A DNA stretch of 64,000 bases from Rahnella bruchi (GCF_003614975.1 NZ_QZWI01000016.1:59669-123668); one strand, 5' to 3'; numbered from the stretch's first letter, positions 52,168 through 62,294 are shown. Translations and numbers: made by a program. The notes: generated from the sequence alone by a model not told the origin.

Positions 52168-53580
52168 ATGCAACGAGGGATAGTCTGGATCGTCGATGAC
52201 GATAGCTCCATCCGCTGGGTACTTGAACGTGCGCTCACTGGAGCCGGTTTAACCTGCACCACGTTTGACAGCGGCAATGAAGTGCTTGATGCCATTGCGA
52301 CTCAAACCCCTGACGTTTTGTTATCAGATATCCGTATGCCGGGGATGGACGGTTTAGCGCTGTTAAAGCAGATTAAACAACGCCACCCGATGCTTCCGGT
52401 CATCATAATGACAGCGCATTCCGATCTGGATGCCGCCGTCAGCGCCTATCAGCAAGGCGCATTTGATTATCTGCCAAAACCTTTCGACATTGACGAAGCA
52501 GTGGCTCTGGTTGAACGTGCCATCAGCCATTATCAGGAACAACAGCAACCCGCGCGCAGCCAGCCAGCCAGCGGCCCGACGGCGGATATTATTGGCGAAG
52601 CGCCAGCCATGCAGGACGTGTTCCGCATCATTGGCCGTTTGTCCCGCTCGTCGATAAGCGTACTGATTAACGGGGAATCCGGAACGGGTAAAGAGCTGGT
52701 GGCTCATGCATTGCACCGCCACAGCCCGCGTGCCAAAGCGCCGTTTATCGCGCTGAATATGGCAGCCATACCTAAAGACCTGATTGAGTCCGAATTATTC
52801 GGTCACGAGAAAGGGGCATTTACTGGCGCCAATACCATCCGCCAGGGACGTTTTGAGCAGGCCGATAACGGCACGCTGTTCCTGGATGAAATCGGTGATA
52901 TGCCGCTCGATGTACAAACCCGTCTGCTGCGCGTGCTGGCAGATGGTCAGTTCTATCGCGTAGGCGGCTATGCGCCAGTGAAAGTGGACGTGCGTATTAT
53001 CGCCGCGACTCACCAGAATCTGGAACTGCGGGTTCAGGAAGGAAAATTCCGCGAGGATTTATTCCATCGCCTGAATGTTATCCGCGTCCATCTGCCGCCG
53101 TTGCGTGAACGTCGTGAAGATATTCCGCGTCTGGCGCGGTACTTCCTGCAAGTCGCAGCGAAAGAGCTTGGCGTCGAAGCGAAAAACCTGCACCCGGAAA
53201 CGGAGATAGCGCTGACGCGTCTGCCGTGGCAAGGCAACGTGCGCCAGCTGGAAAACACCTGTCGCTGGTTAACGGTGATGGCGGCTGGTCAGGAAGTGCT
53301 GATTCAGGATTTACCGAGCGAACTGTTTGAAACTTCGGCCCCGGAAACAGGTGGTCAGAGTCTGCCGGACAGCTGGGCAACATTGCTGGCTCAATGGGCA
53401 GATCGCGCCCTGCGTTCCGGTCATCAAAACTTGTTATCAGAAGCACAGCCTGAAATGGAGCGCACCTTACTGACTACGGCGCTGCGCCATACTCAAGGTC
53501 ATAAACAGGAAGCCGCACGTTTGCTGGGCTGGGGACGAAATACCCTGACCCGCAAGCTGAAAGAACTGGGCATGGAATAA
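52168..53580 (+). CDS. glnG: Nitrogen regulation response regulator NtrC (GlnG)
   Basis: Protein of 470 residues from ATG 52168. The receiver domain has Asp54 as phosphoacceptor ([12 protein letters not shown]). The sigma54-activating AAA+ domain has Walker [15 protein letters not shown] (sigma54 contact) and [10 protein letters not shown]. The C-terminal Fis-like helix-turn-helix ends [17 protein letters not shown]. It activates glnAp2 from the two strong sites seen at 49126 and 49158 and represses its own operon from 51083. A terminator follows. Confidence 0.98.
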   Translation: MQRGIVWIVDDDSSIRWVLERALTGAGLTCTTFDSGNEVLDAIATQTPDVLLSDIRMPGMDGLALLKQIKQRHPMLPVIIMTAHSDLDAAVSAYQQGAFDYLPKPFDIDEAVALVERAISHYQEQQQPARSQPASGPTADIIGEAPAMQDVFRIIGRLSRSSISVLINGESGTGKELVAHALHRHSPRAKAPFIALNMAAIPKDLIESELFGHEKGAFTGANTIRQGRFEQADNGTLFLDEIGDMPLDVQTRLLRVLADGQFYRVGGYAPVKVDVRIIAATHQNLELRVQEGKFREDLFHRLNVIRVHLPPLRERREDIPRLARYFLQVAAKELGVEAKNLHPETEIALTRLPWQGNVRQLENTCRWLTVMAAGQEVLIQDLPSELFETSAPETGGQSLPDSWATLLAQWADRALRSGHQNLLSEAQPEMERTLLTTALRHTQGHKQEAARLLGWGRNTLTRKLKELGME

Positions 53581-53598
53581 AAGCCAGGTGCCAGAAAG

Positions 53599-53626
53599 CA
53601 AAACAGCCGCATAAGCGGCTGTTTTT
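53599..53626. terminator. Bidirectional terminator between glnG and hemN
   Basis: AAACAGCCGC (53601-53610) pairs with GCGGCTGTTT (53615-53624) around an ATAA loop, followed by T's. It serves the convergent glnG and hemN. Confidence 0.88.
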
Positions 53627-53642
53627 GTTTGCAGCAAAGAAC

Positions 53643-55016
53643 TCAGATCACGCGGGAAAATTGCTGCTGACGCACCTGACGGCGCAGATAAATATCAAAG
53701 CACATGCAGATATTTCGGATCAGCAAACGGCCGCGTGGCGTCACCTGAATATGCTTTTCACTCACCTCAACCAGCCCGTCTTCGGCCAAGGGTTTCAGTA
53801 ATGCCAGATCGTCGGCGAAATAGTCGGTAAAGCGGATGCCATATCGCTGCTCGACATCGGCAAAACTCAGCTCGAAATGGCAGATTAGCGATTTAATGAC
53901 ATCGCGGCGCAGACAATCGTCATTGGTCATTTCCAGACCGCGCCATAATGCATTCCCCTGCTCTTCTACTCTGGCGTAATAGGTTTTCAGGTCTTTCTCG
54001 TTCTGCGCGTAAGTATCGCCCAGCATGCTGATGGCCGAAACGCCCATACCCAGCAAATCGCTGTCGCCCTGCGTGGTATATCCCTGGAAATTGCGATGCA
54101 GTTTGCCTTCGCGCTGGGCAATCGCCAGTTCATCATCAGGACGGGCAAAGTGATCCATCCCAATAAAACGGTAACCGGAGGCCGTCAGCGAAGCGATGGT
54201 TTCCTGCAGGATTTTCAGTTTCTCTTCTGCGCCAGGCAAATCGGCATCTTTGATTTTCCGCTGAGCGGCAAACAATTTTGGCATGTGCGCGTAATTGAAC
54301 ACACTGAGACGATCCGGATTAAGCTCTGCCACGCGTTGCAGCGTATAAGCGAAACTCTCCGCCGTTTGTTTCGGCAGACCATAGATCAGGTCGATATTGG
54401 TGGAATTGAAACCCAGCGCACGGGCGCGTTCAATCAGGGCAAAGATGAAGTCTTCATCCTGCTCGCGATTAACCAATCGCTGCACTTCTTTGTTGAAATC
54501 CTGCACGCCCATGCTCAGGCGGTTAAAGCCTTCACTGCGCAAATGGTCGAGCACATCCAGCTCGATTTCACGTGGGTCGACTTCCAGCGACATTTCTGCA
54601 TCGGGCAGGATATCAAAGTGTGCCCGCAGAAGGCCCATCAGACGGCTTATCTGCGCTTTATTGAGATAAGTCGGCGTACCACCCCCCCAGTGCAGTTGAC
54701 TGACCTGACGGCCCTTAAAGAGCGGCGCACGGTGGCTTATCTCTTTCTCAAGCACGTTGAGATATTCTTCGGCTTTATGCTGCTGGCGCGTGACCAGTTT
54801 ATTGCAGCCGCAGAAATAGCAAAGCTTATGGCAGAAAGGAATGTGCACATACAGCGAAAGGGAGCGCTCAGGGTAACGGACAGCCGCTTTTTTAAAAGCC
54901 GCATCGTCGTCGCTTTCGCTAAATTCGAGTGCAGTTGGGTAGGATGTGTATCGCGGACCTGAATAGTTGTACTTCTGGATCAGCGCTAAATCCCAGACGG
55001 TTGTCTGTTCTGACAT
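53643..55016 (-). CDS. hemN: Oxygen-independent coproporphyrinogen III oxidase
   Basis: Protein of 457 residues, the E. coli length. Radical-SAM enzyme that decarboxylates coproporphyrinogen III to protoporphyrinogen IX without oxygen. The 4Fe-4S ligands are Cys62, Cys66 and Cys69 (FCHKLCYFCGC), and the GGGTPTYL block that follows binds AdoMet. AAGGAG precedes the start. A 58-codon ORF ends 7 nt upstream, and yihI precedes that, so the three probably form one transcript. Confidence 0.97.
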   Translation of the reverse strand: MSEQTTVWDLALIQKYNYSGPRYTSYPTALEFSESDDDAAFKKAAVRYPERSLSLYVHIPFCHKLCYFCGCNKLVTRQQHKAEEYLNVLEKEISHRAPLFKGRQVSQLHWGGGTPTYLNKAQISRLMGLLRAHFDILPDAEMSLEVDPREIELDVLDHLRSEGFNRLSMGVQDFNKEVQRLVNREQDEDFIFALIERARALGFNSTNIDLIYGLPKQTAESFAYTLQRVAELNPDRLSVFNYAHMPKLFAAQRKIKDADLPGAEEKLKILQETIASLTASGYRFIGMDHFARPDDELAIAQREGKLHRNFQGYTTQGDSDLLGMGVSAISMLGDTYAQNEKDLKTYYARVEEQGNALWRGLEMTNDDCLRRDVIKSLICHFELSFADVEQRYGIRFTDYFADDLALLKPLAEDGLVEVSEKHIQVTPRGRLLIRNICMCFDIYLRRQVRQQQFSRVI

Positions 55017-55023
55017 GGGTGAT

Positions 55024-55200
55024 TTACTCCTTCCGGCGTCGGATGCTGCCGGTTTCCCTTACAGGCAGGCTTTTGGCCTGCCTGACAAAGGTCGCTCTGC
55101 GCAAACGTGCTTTAGTTTTCGATAACCGCCGTAGTTTACCGAATAACCAAAGGAGATAACATGCAAAGAGTAAGGCTATTGCCGGAATGACCCAGCGCAT
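55024..55200 (-). CDS. Small membrane protein of 58 residues between yihI and hemN
   Basis: I do not recognise a family. The product starts MRWVIPAIALLFACYLLWLF, an obvious membrane helix (residues ~3-20), and continues with a strongly basic tail (KLRRLSKTKARLRR and SIRRRKE). The positive residues after the helix predict an N-out, C-in topology. The ATG lies 3 nt after the yihI stop, with AGAAGG (in the yihI end) 10 nt upstream. The ORF ends 7 nt before the hemN ATG and supplies hemN's ribosome site. The tight packing argues that it is translated. No such gene lies here in E. coli K-12 as far as I recall. Confidence 0.68.
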   Translation of the reverse strand: MRWVIPAIALLFACYLLWLFGKLRRLSKTKARLRRATFVRQAKSLPVRETGSIRRRKE

Positions 55201-55203
55201 CGC

Positions 55204-55755
55204 TTAGAAACCTTCTTTAGGATTCCCGCGTTTGAGCAACTGCATCATATCTTCGTTCTTCTCTTCTTCTTCGTCATCTTCGTCGTCGCCGAGTTCGATA
55301 CCGAGGATTTCCATCAGAACATCAATACGATCCAGAGTCTGGTCAACATAAGCCTGATCTTCTGCGCTCAGCGCTTTGCCGTCGTCAATAAGATCGAGCA
55401 GTGAATCCAGACGCTCATCATTTTCCAGTAATGTCAGTTCTTCTTGCGGAGACATTTTTGGTTTTGCTTCCGGCTTCGCCTGCGCCGCTTTCTTCGCTTT
55501 CGCTGCATTGTTCGTGACGGTTTCCACGATCAATGGCACGGCTTTCTTACTGCCGATGCGCGGATCAGTTTTTTTAGCGCCTGCTCCGCTTTGATTCTGG
55601 GCAGCGTCCGGGTTAGCGCGTGAGCCTGCTTTGTGGCCACGGCGCTTATTGTCACGCTTGCGTTCGCGCGCTTCGATATCAAGCTCTACACGACTTTTCT
55701 TCTTCTTTTTAGCTGTCGCGGTATTGGCGCGCGGTGCTTTCGCTGGCTGTTTCAT
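55204..55755 (-). CDS. yihI: YihI, Der GTPase-activating protein
   Basis: Protein of 183 residues (E. coli 169). The N-terminal two-thirds is very rich in Lys/Ala/Arg and probably disordered; the C-terminal third is acidic with an [12 protein letters not shown] run and the conserved [11 protein letters not shown] helix region. YihI stimulates the GTPase of Der (EngA) and so tunes late 50S ribosome assembly. It precedes the small ORF and hemN. csrC lies upstream on the same strand behind its own terminator. Confidence 0.93.
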   Translation of the reverse strand: MKQPAKAPRANTATAKKKKKSRVELDIEARERKRDNKRRGHKAGSRANPDAAQNQSGAGAKKTDPRIGSKKAVPLIVETVTNNAAKAKKAAQAKPEAKPKMSPQEELTLLENDERLDSLLDLIDDGKALSAEDQAYVDQTLDRIDVLMEILGIELGDDEDDEEEEKNEDMMQLLKRGNPKEGF

Positions 55756-55823
55756 GGCATCTGCTCTTAGGTGTGTACATTTAGTATAGATTTGCGGCGG
55801 AATCTAGCAGAAAGCGAACAAAG

Positions 55824-56032
55824 AAAAAAGGCAGCAAGTTAACCTTGCTGCCTTTTTCTTTCCTTCCGTAGAAGGATATTCCTCAAACACTTTCCCTGTA
55901 TAGCGTCAACGTCCCGGTTTTTCCTTTGCCTTTCAGAGCCTCCGGCCCCGTTCGTCCTTAAATCGCGATGCATTTCCCGTGATCCATGAATGCAATATTC
56001 GTCCGTGTTTCCGTTCTCGCCTTCACCGCGTA
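55824..56032 (-). ncRNA. csrC: CsrC, CsrA-sequestering small RNA
   Basis: The minus strand between yihI and engB, the csrC locus of E. coli, carries about twelve GGA motifs in 200 nt, many as ACGGA, AAGGA or CGGGA, in an otherwise non-coding sequence. It ends with a 14-bp terminator stem (GGCAGCAAG core, 55830-55838 with 55844-55852) and a U-run. A promoter with proper spacing lies at 56039-56066. CsrC binds and titrates CsrA, relieving repression of glycogen synthesis and activating biofilm-related genes. The 5' end is inferred from the promoter. A 75-codon frame overlapping it is not believed. Confidence 0.86.
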
Positions 56033-56038
56033 AGAAAT

Positions 56039-56066
56039 ACTTTACCCGACTGACACAAAGGCTCAA
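56039..56066 (-). promoter_or_regulatory. Promoter of csrC
   Basis: On the minus strand TTGAGC (plus-strand 56061-56066), a 16-nt spacer and TAAAGT (56039-56044). It places the csrC start near 56032. Further upstream a CTTACA half-site (56190-56195) resembles half of a UvrY/GacA box, but the second half is missing. Confidence 0.55.
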
Positions 56067-56290
56067 GATACCCGCCTGCCGTCTTGTGGGATTCAGAACT
56101 ACATTATTTTTATCTTATTGAAATTTAATAATATTAAAAATTTCGGCGACAAAACAAGCGAAATAACCCGCATCATGAATAGCAAATGTCTTACATCATG
56201 AAGGCAATTTCCCCCGCCTTCATCTCTGTGGTCCCTTCGCCTCATCATTCGGAATTTAAAAACACGAACGCATCTCGGCTCTGTTGCAGT

Positions 56291-56296
56291 TATAAT
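56291..56296 (+). promoter_or_regulatory. Likely -10 box of engB
   Basis: A perfect TATAAT lies 39 nt before the engB start; the -35 is poor. It is divergent from the csrC promoter. Confidence 0.4.
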
Positions 56297-56334
56297 CGCC
56301 AGCCAGATACTCATGCCTCACGGAGACGCACGCT

Positions 56335-56985
56335 TTGACCAGCCAAACTTACAACTATCATATGACCCATTTCGTCATGAGCGCCCCGGACATCCGGCAT
56401 TTGCCATCTGACGCAGGCATTGAAGTCGCATTTGCTGGTCGTTCAAACGCCGGCAAATCCAGCGCATTGAATACTTTGACGCAGCAGAAAAGCCTCGCAC
56501 GTACCAGTAAAACGCCTGGCCGTACTCAGCTCATTAACCTGTTCGAAGTGAAACCGGGCATCCGTCTGGTCGACTTACCGGGTTATGGCTATGCTGAAGT
56601 ACCGGAAGAAATGAAGCGTAAATGGCAGCGCGCGCTGGGTGAATATCTGCAAATGCGCAACTCGCTGAAAGGTCTGGTTGTGCTGATGGATATCCGCCAT
56701 CCGCTGAAAGATCTCGACCAGCAGATGATTCAGTGGGCTGTCGATGTCGGTACGCCGGTAATGTTGTTGCTGACTAAAGCCGACAAACTGGCATCCGGTG
56801 CGCGTCAGGCGCAGATCAAAATGGTCCGCGAAGCCGTGAAAGAATTCATGGGCGATATTCAGGTTGAAGCGTTCTCTTCACCAAAGAAAATGGGCGTGGA
56901 TAAATTGAGTGACAAACTGAACACCTGGTTCAGCGAAATTCCACCGGAAGTGCTGGAAGAAGAGCTTTTTGACGAAGGCGAGTAA
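56335..56985 (+). CDS. engB: Ribosome biogenesis GTPase EngB (YihA/YsxC)
   Basis: Protein of 216 residues read from TTG 56335, which has GGAG 10 nt upstream; an ATG at 56362 would lose nine residues present in orthologues. It is an essential TRAFAC GTPase for 50S assembly: G1 GRSNAGKSS (residues 35-43), switch region SKTPGRTQ, G3 DLPGYG and G4 TKAD. It stands alone, flanked by the sRNA genes csrC and spf, both on the opposite strand. Confidence 0.95.
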   Translation: MTSQTYNYHMTHFVMSAPDIRHLPSDAGIEVAFAGRSNAGKSSALNTLTQQKSLARTSKTPGRTQLINLFEVKPGIRLVDLPGYGYAEVPEEMKRKWQRALGEYLQMRNSLKGLVVLMDIRHPLKDLDQQMIQWAVDVGTPVMLLLTKADKLASGARQAQIKMVREAVKEFMGDIQVEAFSSPKKMGVDKLSDKLNTWFSEIPPEVLEEELFDEGE

Positions 56986-57030
56986 TTAACCGCGCTTTAA
57001 CGAAGAAAACTGTAAGTAAAGAACATATCA

Positions 57031-57056
57031 GGGCGGCCAACAGGCTGCCCTTTTTT
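57031..57056 (+). terminator. Terminator after engB
   Basis: GGGCGGCC (57031-57038) pairs with GGCTGCCC (57043-57050) with one G-T pair, and six T's follow. Confidence 0.85.
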
Positions 57057-57112
57057 ATGGATGCGGTTTTATGAAAGGGGGCAGGAAATGGGCGTAGCTC
57101 TCTGAAAACCCC

Positions 57113-57223
57113 AATAAAAAACGCCCCAGACATAAATGCCTGGGGCGGCTAAAATATTCAGCCAAATCCGATTACGTGAAGTAAAAGGTCTGAAAGATAG
57201 AACATCTTACCTCTGTACCCTAC
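57113..57223 (-). ncRNA. spf: Spot 42 small RNA
   Basis: The minus strand begins GTAGGGTACAGAGGTAAGAT and continues nearly identically to E. coli Spot 42, including the unstructured TTTGGCTGAATATTTTAGCC region. It ends in a GC-rich terminator hairpin (GCCCCAG/CTGGGGC) with a U-run; only the terminator loop differs. Length is about 111 nt (E. coli 109). Spot 42 is an Hfq-binding sRNA that represses galK and many secondary catabolic genes when glucose is present. It lies downstream of polA on the same strand, as in E. coli. Confidence 0.96.
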
Positions 57224-57369
57224 GAGAGAAACTTTACCCTATTTTCTGATGGGGAAAAAGAACTTTTTGTAGTTTACTTACACAAAAATCGCGGTTTATG
57301 CGATCACCTTCATGGTCTGAGTACATAATTCTGTAGCTTAATTACAAAAAAAGCTTAATTACTATCCAC

Positions 57370-60174
57370 TTAGTGAGCCTGATCCCAGTTTTCTCCAGTA
57401 CCCACGTCCACTTTCAACGGAACTGCCAGCGCCATGCTGGATTCCATCAGGCCGCGAATTTTTTCACTCGCAACTTCAACATCATCTTTATGCACTTCAA
57501 ACACCAGTTCATCGTGTACCTGCATGATAATACGGGCACGCGGTGCATCTGACTGTTTCAGCCAGGCATCGACGCTTATCATTGCACGTTTGATAATGTC
57601 AGCGGCCGTACCCTGCATCGGGGCGTTGATCGCCGCACGTTCAGCTCCTTTACGGCGCATCGCGTTGCTGGATTTAATGTCCGGAAGATACAGACGGCGA
57701 CCATCCAGCGTTTCCACGTAACCCTGCTCAGACGCCTGAGTACGCGTACGTTCCATATATTCCAGCACGCCCGGATAACGCTCGAAATATAAATCCATAT
57801 AACGCTGAGATTCCTTACGCGGAATGTTCAGCTGCCGTGACAGACCAAAGGCGCTCATGCCGTAAATCAGACCAAAGTTAATCGCTTTCGCGCTGCGACG
57901 TTGCTCACCGGAGACTTTCTCCAGCGGAGTGCCGAAGACTTCTGCGGCCGTTGCGCGGTGAATATCTTTGCCTTGCGCGAAAGCTGTCAGCAAACCTTCA
58001 TCTTTCGATAAATGCGCCATGATTCGCAATTCAATCTGCGAGTAGTCGGCAGCCAGAATGATGTAGTCTTTTGGCGCGATAAACGCCTGACGGATACGAC
58101 GCCCTTCGTCATTACGCACCGGAATATTTTGCAGATTGGGATCGCTTGAGGACAGGCGTCCCGTTGCGGTAACTGCCTGATGGTAAGACGTATGCACGCG
58201 ACCAGACTGCGGGTTGATCATCAATGGCAGTTTGTCGGTATAAGTCGATTTCAGTTTCGCCAGACCACGATATTCAAGAATAACTTTCGGCAATGGATAA
58301 TCGAGTGCCAGTTCAGCCAAAACTTCTTCATTGGTTGAGGGGGCGCCACCCGGGGTTTTCTTCAGGATCGGCAGTTTCTGTTTTTCATACAGAATGGCCT
58401 GAAGCTGTTTGGTCGAAGAAAGGTTGAATGGCTCTTCGGCCAGTTCATGCGCTTTGTTTTCCAGCTCGTTCAGACGAATAGCCAGCTCTTTCGAGTGAGC
58501 AGCGAGGATGTTCTGATCAATCAACACACCGGTACGTTCGATATGAGACAAAACAGGTACCAGTGGCATTTCAATATCCGTGAACACCTTAGTCAGGGAT
58601 TCGCTTTCCTGAATACGTGGCCAGAGTGCCTGATGCAATTGCAGCGTGACATCGGCATCTTCTGCCGCATACGGCGCCGCCTGCTCAAGCGCAATCTGGT
58701 TGAAAGTCAGCTGATTTTTGCCCTTACCGGCAATCTCTTCAAAGCCTACGGTTTTATGACCGAGATAACGATCGGCCAAACTGTCCATGTCATGACGCCC
58801 GGACACACTGTCCAGTACGTAGGATTCAAGCATGGTATCGAAGGCGATACCTTTTAATTCGATGTCATAACGCAGTAAAACACCGCGGTCGAACTTCAGG
58901 TTCTGCCCGACTTTGCGCTGTTTTTTATCTTCGAGTAACGGCTTAAGTTGTTTAAGCACATCATTGCGATCCAGCTGCGGCGGTGCATCAAGATAATCAT
59001 GCGCCACAGGAAGATAAGCCGCTTTGCCCGCTTCTGTAGCGAAAGACAAACCGATCAGATTGGCCGTCAGCGTATCCAGACCATCCGTTTCGGTATCGAA
59101 AGCAAAAACGTCCGATGCTTTGAGATACCCGATCCACTCATCAAGGGTCGTCTGATCCAGAATGGTGACGTACCCTTCCTGAGATAGCTGGTTAGGTTCA
59201 ACTGCAGATACTGAAGTCGTTTCTTCAGCCTGAGCGCCTTTCTTCGCCGCAGCCGGCGCTTTGCCAGCAGATTTTTTGCTGCTCAGCCAGGTGCCAGATT
59301 CCACATCTGCCAGCCAGCGTTTGAATTCATAGCGACCAAAAAGCTTATGGAGTTCGTCGGCGTCAGGTTCTGAAACCGTCAGCTCTGCACAGGTCAGATC
59401 CAGCTCAACGTCCGTTTTAATCGTCGCCAGCTGGTAAGAGAGGTAAGCCACCTCTTTATTATCCGCCAGTTTTGCAGCCATGGTTTTTGAGCCACGAAAG
59501 CTTAATGTCGACACTTTATCGAGATCAGCATAAAGCGCATCAAGGCCACCAATGCCTTGTAAAAGCGCCTGTGCTGTTTTCTCACCCACGCCCGGTACGC
59601 CCGGAATGTTATCCGAGGAGTCGCCCATCAGCGCGAGGAAATCGATAATCAGCTCTGGTGGAACACCATACTTCTCAACAACTTCATCTGGCCCCAGGAT
59701 CGCGTTGTTCATGGTGTTAATCAAAGTGACGCCCGGAGTAACCAGCTGCGCCATATCTTTATCACCGGTACTGATCAGAACCGCATGCCCCGCTTTCTCG
59801 GCTTCAAGTGCCAGCGTACCGATCACGTCGTCAGCCTCAACGCCGGAAACGACCAGTAATGGCAGCCCCATCGCTTTTACCATTTGGTGAAGCGGCTCAA
59901 TCTGAGAGCGCAGATCATCCGGCATCGGAGGGCGGTGAGATTTATACTGTTCAAACAGTTCATCACGGAAGGTTTTGCCTTTCGCGTCAAAAACCACAGC
60001 AACGTGGCTTGGGGTGTATTGCAGCAACAGACTGCGCAACATATTCAGCACACCGTACATCGCGCCGGTCGGTTCACCCGCAGAGTTGGTCAGCGGAGGG
60101 AACGCATGGTATGCGCGATAAAGGTAGGACGAGCCGTCCACCAGGATTAAGGGGTTTTCTGCTATCTGGGCCAT
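57370..60174 (-). CDS. polA: DNA polymerase I
   Basis: Protein of 934 residues (E. coli 928). Residues ~1-325 are the 5'-3' exonuclease ([25 protein letters not shown]). Next come the 3'-5' proofreading domain ([10 protein letters not shown] with its acidic residues) and the polymerase domain with motif [15 protein letters not shown], motif [17 protein letters not shown] and motif [12 protein letters not shown]. It fills gaps in repair and removes Okazaki primers. A short Ala/Lys-rich linker ([15 protein letters not shown]) joins the exonuclease to the Klenow part. Confidence 0.98.
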   Translation of the reverse strand: MAQIAENPLILVDGSSYLYRAYHAFPPLTNSAGEPTGAMYGVLNMLRSLLLQYTPSHVAVVFDAKGKTFRDELFEQYKSHRPPMPDDLRSQIEPLHQMVKAMGLPLLVVSGVEADDVIGTLALEAEKAGHAVLISTGDKDMAQLVTPGVTLINTMNNAILGPDEVVEKYGVPPELIIDFLALMGDSSDNIPGVPGVGEKTAQALLQGIGGLDALYADLDKVSTLSFRGSKTMAAKLADNKEVAYLSYQLATIKTDVELDLTCAELTVSEPDADELHKLFGRYEFKRWLADVESGTWLSSKKSAGKAPAAAKKGAQAEETTSVSAVEPNQLSQEGYVTILDQTTLDEWIGYLKASDVFAFDTETDGLDTLTANLIGLSFATEAGKAAYLPVAHDYLDAPPQLDRNDVLKQLKPLLEDKKQRKVGQNLKFDRGVLLRYDIELKGIAFDTMLESYVLDSVSGRHDMDSLADRYLGHKTVGFEEIAGKGKNQLTFNQIALEQAAPYAAEDADVTLQLHQALWPRIQESESLTKVFTDIEMPLVPVLSHIERTGVLIDQNILAAHSKELAIRLNELENKAHELAEEPFNLSSTKQLQAILYEKQKLPILKKTPGGAPSTNEEVLAELALDYPLPKVILEYRGLAKLKSTYTDKLPLMINPQSGRVHTSYHQAVTATGRLSSSDPNLQNIPVRNDEGRRIRQAFIAPKDYIILAADYSQIELRIMAHLSKDEGLLTAFAQGKDIHRATAAEVFGTPLEKVSGEQRRSAKAINFGLIYGMSAFGLSRQLNIPRKESQRYMDLYFERYPGVLEYMERTRTQASEQGYVETLDGRRLYLPDIKSSNAMRRKGAERAAINAPMQGTAADIIKRAMISVDAWLKQSDAPRARIIMQVHDELVFEVHKDDVEVASEKIRGLMESSMALAVPLKVDVGTGENWDQAH

Positions 60175-60288
60175 AACTCTTCTTTATTCGTGATCAGACA
60201 TGCTCTAAGGATGCCATAGCCAGCGGGAAAGACGAACCTTGAGAAGGAAATTCATTGCGAAGTTGCGGGGGATCTCGAAGGATCATCC

Positions 60289-60297
60289 TGTGGATAA
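60289..60297 (-). promoter_or_regulatory. Perfect DnaA box upstream of polA
   Basis: The minus strand reads TTATCCACA, the consensus DnaA box. It is about 115 nt before the polA start. A weaker TGTGAATAG copy lies immediately beside it at 60301-60309. Confidence 0.6.
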
Positions 60298-60430
60298 CTT
60301 TGTGAATAGTTTTAATAGGAAATTAATACGGGATGTTAATCCAAAAACTCATCAGGATTTTAACTACGTGTTTCATCAGGTTATAGGATTGATTTATGAA
60401 ATATTGATGTAATAGAAGTTTAATAGCTAT

Positions 60431-60439
60431 TGTGGATAG
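60431..60439 (-). promoter_or_regulatory. Second DnaA-box-like site upstream of polA
   Basis: The minus strand reads CTATCCACA, one mismatch from the consensus, in the same orientation as the perfect box 142 nt away. Confidence 0.4.
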
Positions 60440-60523
60440 TTATATTTATTGGAAAACTTTCTGAGGAAGTTTTTTATATTTACGTCCGTAATAATTTTCT
60501 GCATCTCAATTCTTAGAAAATAT

Positions 60524-60547
60524 AACGCCAGCCCGAAAGCTGGCGTT
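60524..60547 (-). terminator. Terminator after dsbA
   Basis: AACGCCAGC (60524-60532) pairs with GCTGGCGTT (60539-60547) around a 6-nt loop. On the minus strand a TATATTTTC tract follows. It starts 15 nt after the dsbA stop. Confidence 0.78.
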
Positions 60548-60561
60548 GAGATCAGAAATTC

Positions 60562-61185
60562 TTATTTTTTGGTCGCTAAGAAGTTGATCACATCAGAATA
60601 TTGTTTGACGTACATATCCATTGAGCTGGTATCAAGTCCGTCATTTTTAACCATATATTTGCCGTTCACAAATACAGAGGGAACACCTTGCAGACCCAGG
60701 TCAGCAGCGGCTTTCTCCTGTTGAACAACCAGAGATTTCACGACAAAGCTGTTAAGTGCGGCATCATAATCTTCGCCTTTCACACCCGCCTGAATAAAGA
60801 CTTTACGGATATCGTCAGCATTCTGAACTGATTGCTGTTTCTGCACAGCATCAAACATCAGCGGGCTCACTTTGTCTTCAACACCCAGAGCAATCGCAAC
60901 AGCCCAGGCTTGAGTTAATTGTTTACCCAATGGCCCCAGGAATTCGACGTGATACTTGGTGTATTTAACATCTTTAGGCAGGTTCTTACGGATACTATCA
61001 GAGACATGCCAGACTTGTTCAAACTGGTAGCAGTGCGGGCAATAAAATGAGAAGAACTCGAGTACCTGTGGCTCATTAGCAACGGTTTTATCTAAAGTAA
61101 CGTACTGTGCGCCATCAGAGAATTGCGCGGCAGACACACTGAAGGCCATAACCATACCAACCAGTGCCAGGAATATCTTTTTCAT
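60562..61185 (-). CDS. dsbA: Periplasmic thiol:disulfide oxidoreductase DsbA
   Basis: Protein of 207 residues. A signal peptide of 19 residues ([19 protein letters not shown]) leads to a mature protein starting AQF. The redox motif is Cys49-Pro-His-Cys52, and the cis-Pro loop is GVPSVFVNG. It introduces disulfide bonds into secreted proteins and is reoxidised by DsbB. It lies 46 nt downstream of srkA, and the pair is Cpx-regulated in E. coli; a CpxR-like box precedes srkA here. Confidence 0.97.
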   Translation of the reverse strand: MKKIFLALVGMVMAFSVSAAQFSDGAQYVTLDKTVANEPQVLEFFSFYCPHCYQFEQVWHVSDSIRKNLPKDVKYTKYHVEFLGPLGKQLTQAWAVAIALGVEDKVSPLMFDAVQKQQSVQNADDIRKVFIQAGVKGEDYDAALNSFVVKSLVVQQEKAAADLGLQGVPSVFVNGKYMVKNDGLDTSSMDMYVKQYSDVINFLATKK

Positions 61186-61231
61186 ATAAAGCCTATCTCC
61201 ATTTAATTAAACTTCGAACATTAATCATGAC

Positions 61232-62218
61232 TCAATACATTGGCATCAGCTGTAAAGGAGGTGCCTGTAATTTCTTAACTTGCTCAGTAAAAGCCGCTAT
61301 CTGACTACGCCAGAAATCTTCGTCCTGCATCCAAGGGAAACTCTTAGGAAATGCAGGATCTTCCCAGCGACGGGCAACCCAGGCCAGATAATAAACCATG
61401 CGCATGGCGCGAAGCGGTTCAATCAAAGACAGTTCGCGAGTGTCTAAATCTGCAAACTCTCCATAAGCTTCCAGCAAGATATCTAACTGGAGCCTTTGCT
61501 CACTTTGATCTCCATGCAGAAGCATCCAGAGATCCTGTATCGCCGGGCCATTGCGGGCATCATCCATATCGACAAACAAAGGCCCGTCACGCCAGAGAAT
61601 ATTGCCTGGGTGGCAATCACCATGTAAGCGTAGAGGCTGCCAGTCAGTATGCCAATAATCGCATGTAGTGCGAATCAGCTGATCGGTTGCTGATAAAAAA
61701 GGTTCGCGCAAACTTTTGGGGATCAGCGGACATAGGGCGAGAACTTCCCGCGGGTGGAAAAGATATTCGTCAACCCCGATAGTTGGACGTGCCGAAAACA
61801 GGCTTTCGCTGCCCACCTGATGAATGCGTCCAAGAAAACGTCCTACCCACTCCAGCTGGTCGAGATTATCGATCTCATACTGCCGTCCACCTACGCTGGG
61901 AAATACGGTAAACATATATCCCTGATAGTGATGCAATGTGTTTTCGTTGATAGAAAGAGGGGCAACCGCAGGAATTTCAGCATCGGACATATCAAGAGAA
62001 AACTGATGCTCTTCGTGGATCTGCTCTTCTGTCCATCGCTCAGGACGGTAAAACTTCACCACATAGCGTTTTCTGTCTTCACCGAGAAACTGGTAAACAC
62101 GGTTTTCATAACTGTTCAATGCAGTGAGGCCGGACTCAGCAATAAGACCGACACTCTCTAACGCATCAAGGATAAGATCCGGCGACAATGCCTGAAAATT
62201 AAAAGCTGAATTGTTCAT
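61232..62218 (-). CDS. srkA: Stress response kinase SrkA (YihE/RdoA)
   Basis: Protein of 328 residues from the ATG at 62218, the E. coli length. It has an aminoglycoside phosphotransferase-like kinase fold: NSYENRVYQF, VKFYRPERW (ATP lysine region), the catalytic loop LHGDCHPGNILWRDG, and FVDMDDARNGPAIQDLW for metal binding. It is a Ser/Thr kinase that counteracts MazEF-dependent death in E. coli. It is the first gene of srkA-dsbA, 92 nt after yihD, with a CpxR-like box in the gap. Confidence 0.96.
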   Translation of the reverse strand: MNNSAFNFQALSPDLILDALESVGLIAESGLTALNSYENRVYQFLGEDRKRYVVKFYRPERWTEEQIHEEHQFSLDMSDAEIPAVAPLSINENTLHHYQGYMFTVFPSVGGRQYEIDNLDQLEWVGRFLGRIHQVGSESLFSARPTIGVDEYLFHPREVLALCPLIPKSLREPFLSATDQLIRTTCDYWHTDWQPLRLHGDCHPGNILWRDGPLFVDMDDARNGPAIQDLWMLLHGDQSEQRLQLDILLEAYGEFADLDTRELSLIEPLRAMRMVYYLAWVARRWEDPAFPKSFPWMQDEDFWRSQIAAFTEQVKKLQAPPLQLMPMY

Positions 62219-62294
62219 AACTTCATTCGGATTGGCCGCACAGAAAAATGACAATGGGAAATAGTATCATCTATTTTTGGCGGTTCGCATGAAG

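Larger units (their letters stand above)
60175..60561. other. 387-nt intergenic region between dsbA and polA
   Basis: No gene is visible. yihF and yihG, which lie here in E. coli, are absent. The polA half contains DnaA boxes (listed separately); the middle is very AT-rich; the dsbA half ends in a terminator. The polA promoter must lie here but I cannot fix its hexamers. Confidence 0.6.

Noticed and set aside
55161..55190. 9-codon plus-strand ORF with an AAAGGAG ribosome site
   Set aside because: It lies antisense inside the 58-codon ORF, is very short, and leads to no downstream gene on that strand.
55839..56066. 75-codon ORF on the minus strand upstream of yihI
   Set aside because: It overlaps the csrC gene and its promoter; the sequence is explained by repeated GGA motifs and a terminator, and the ORF has no recognisable protein features.
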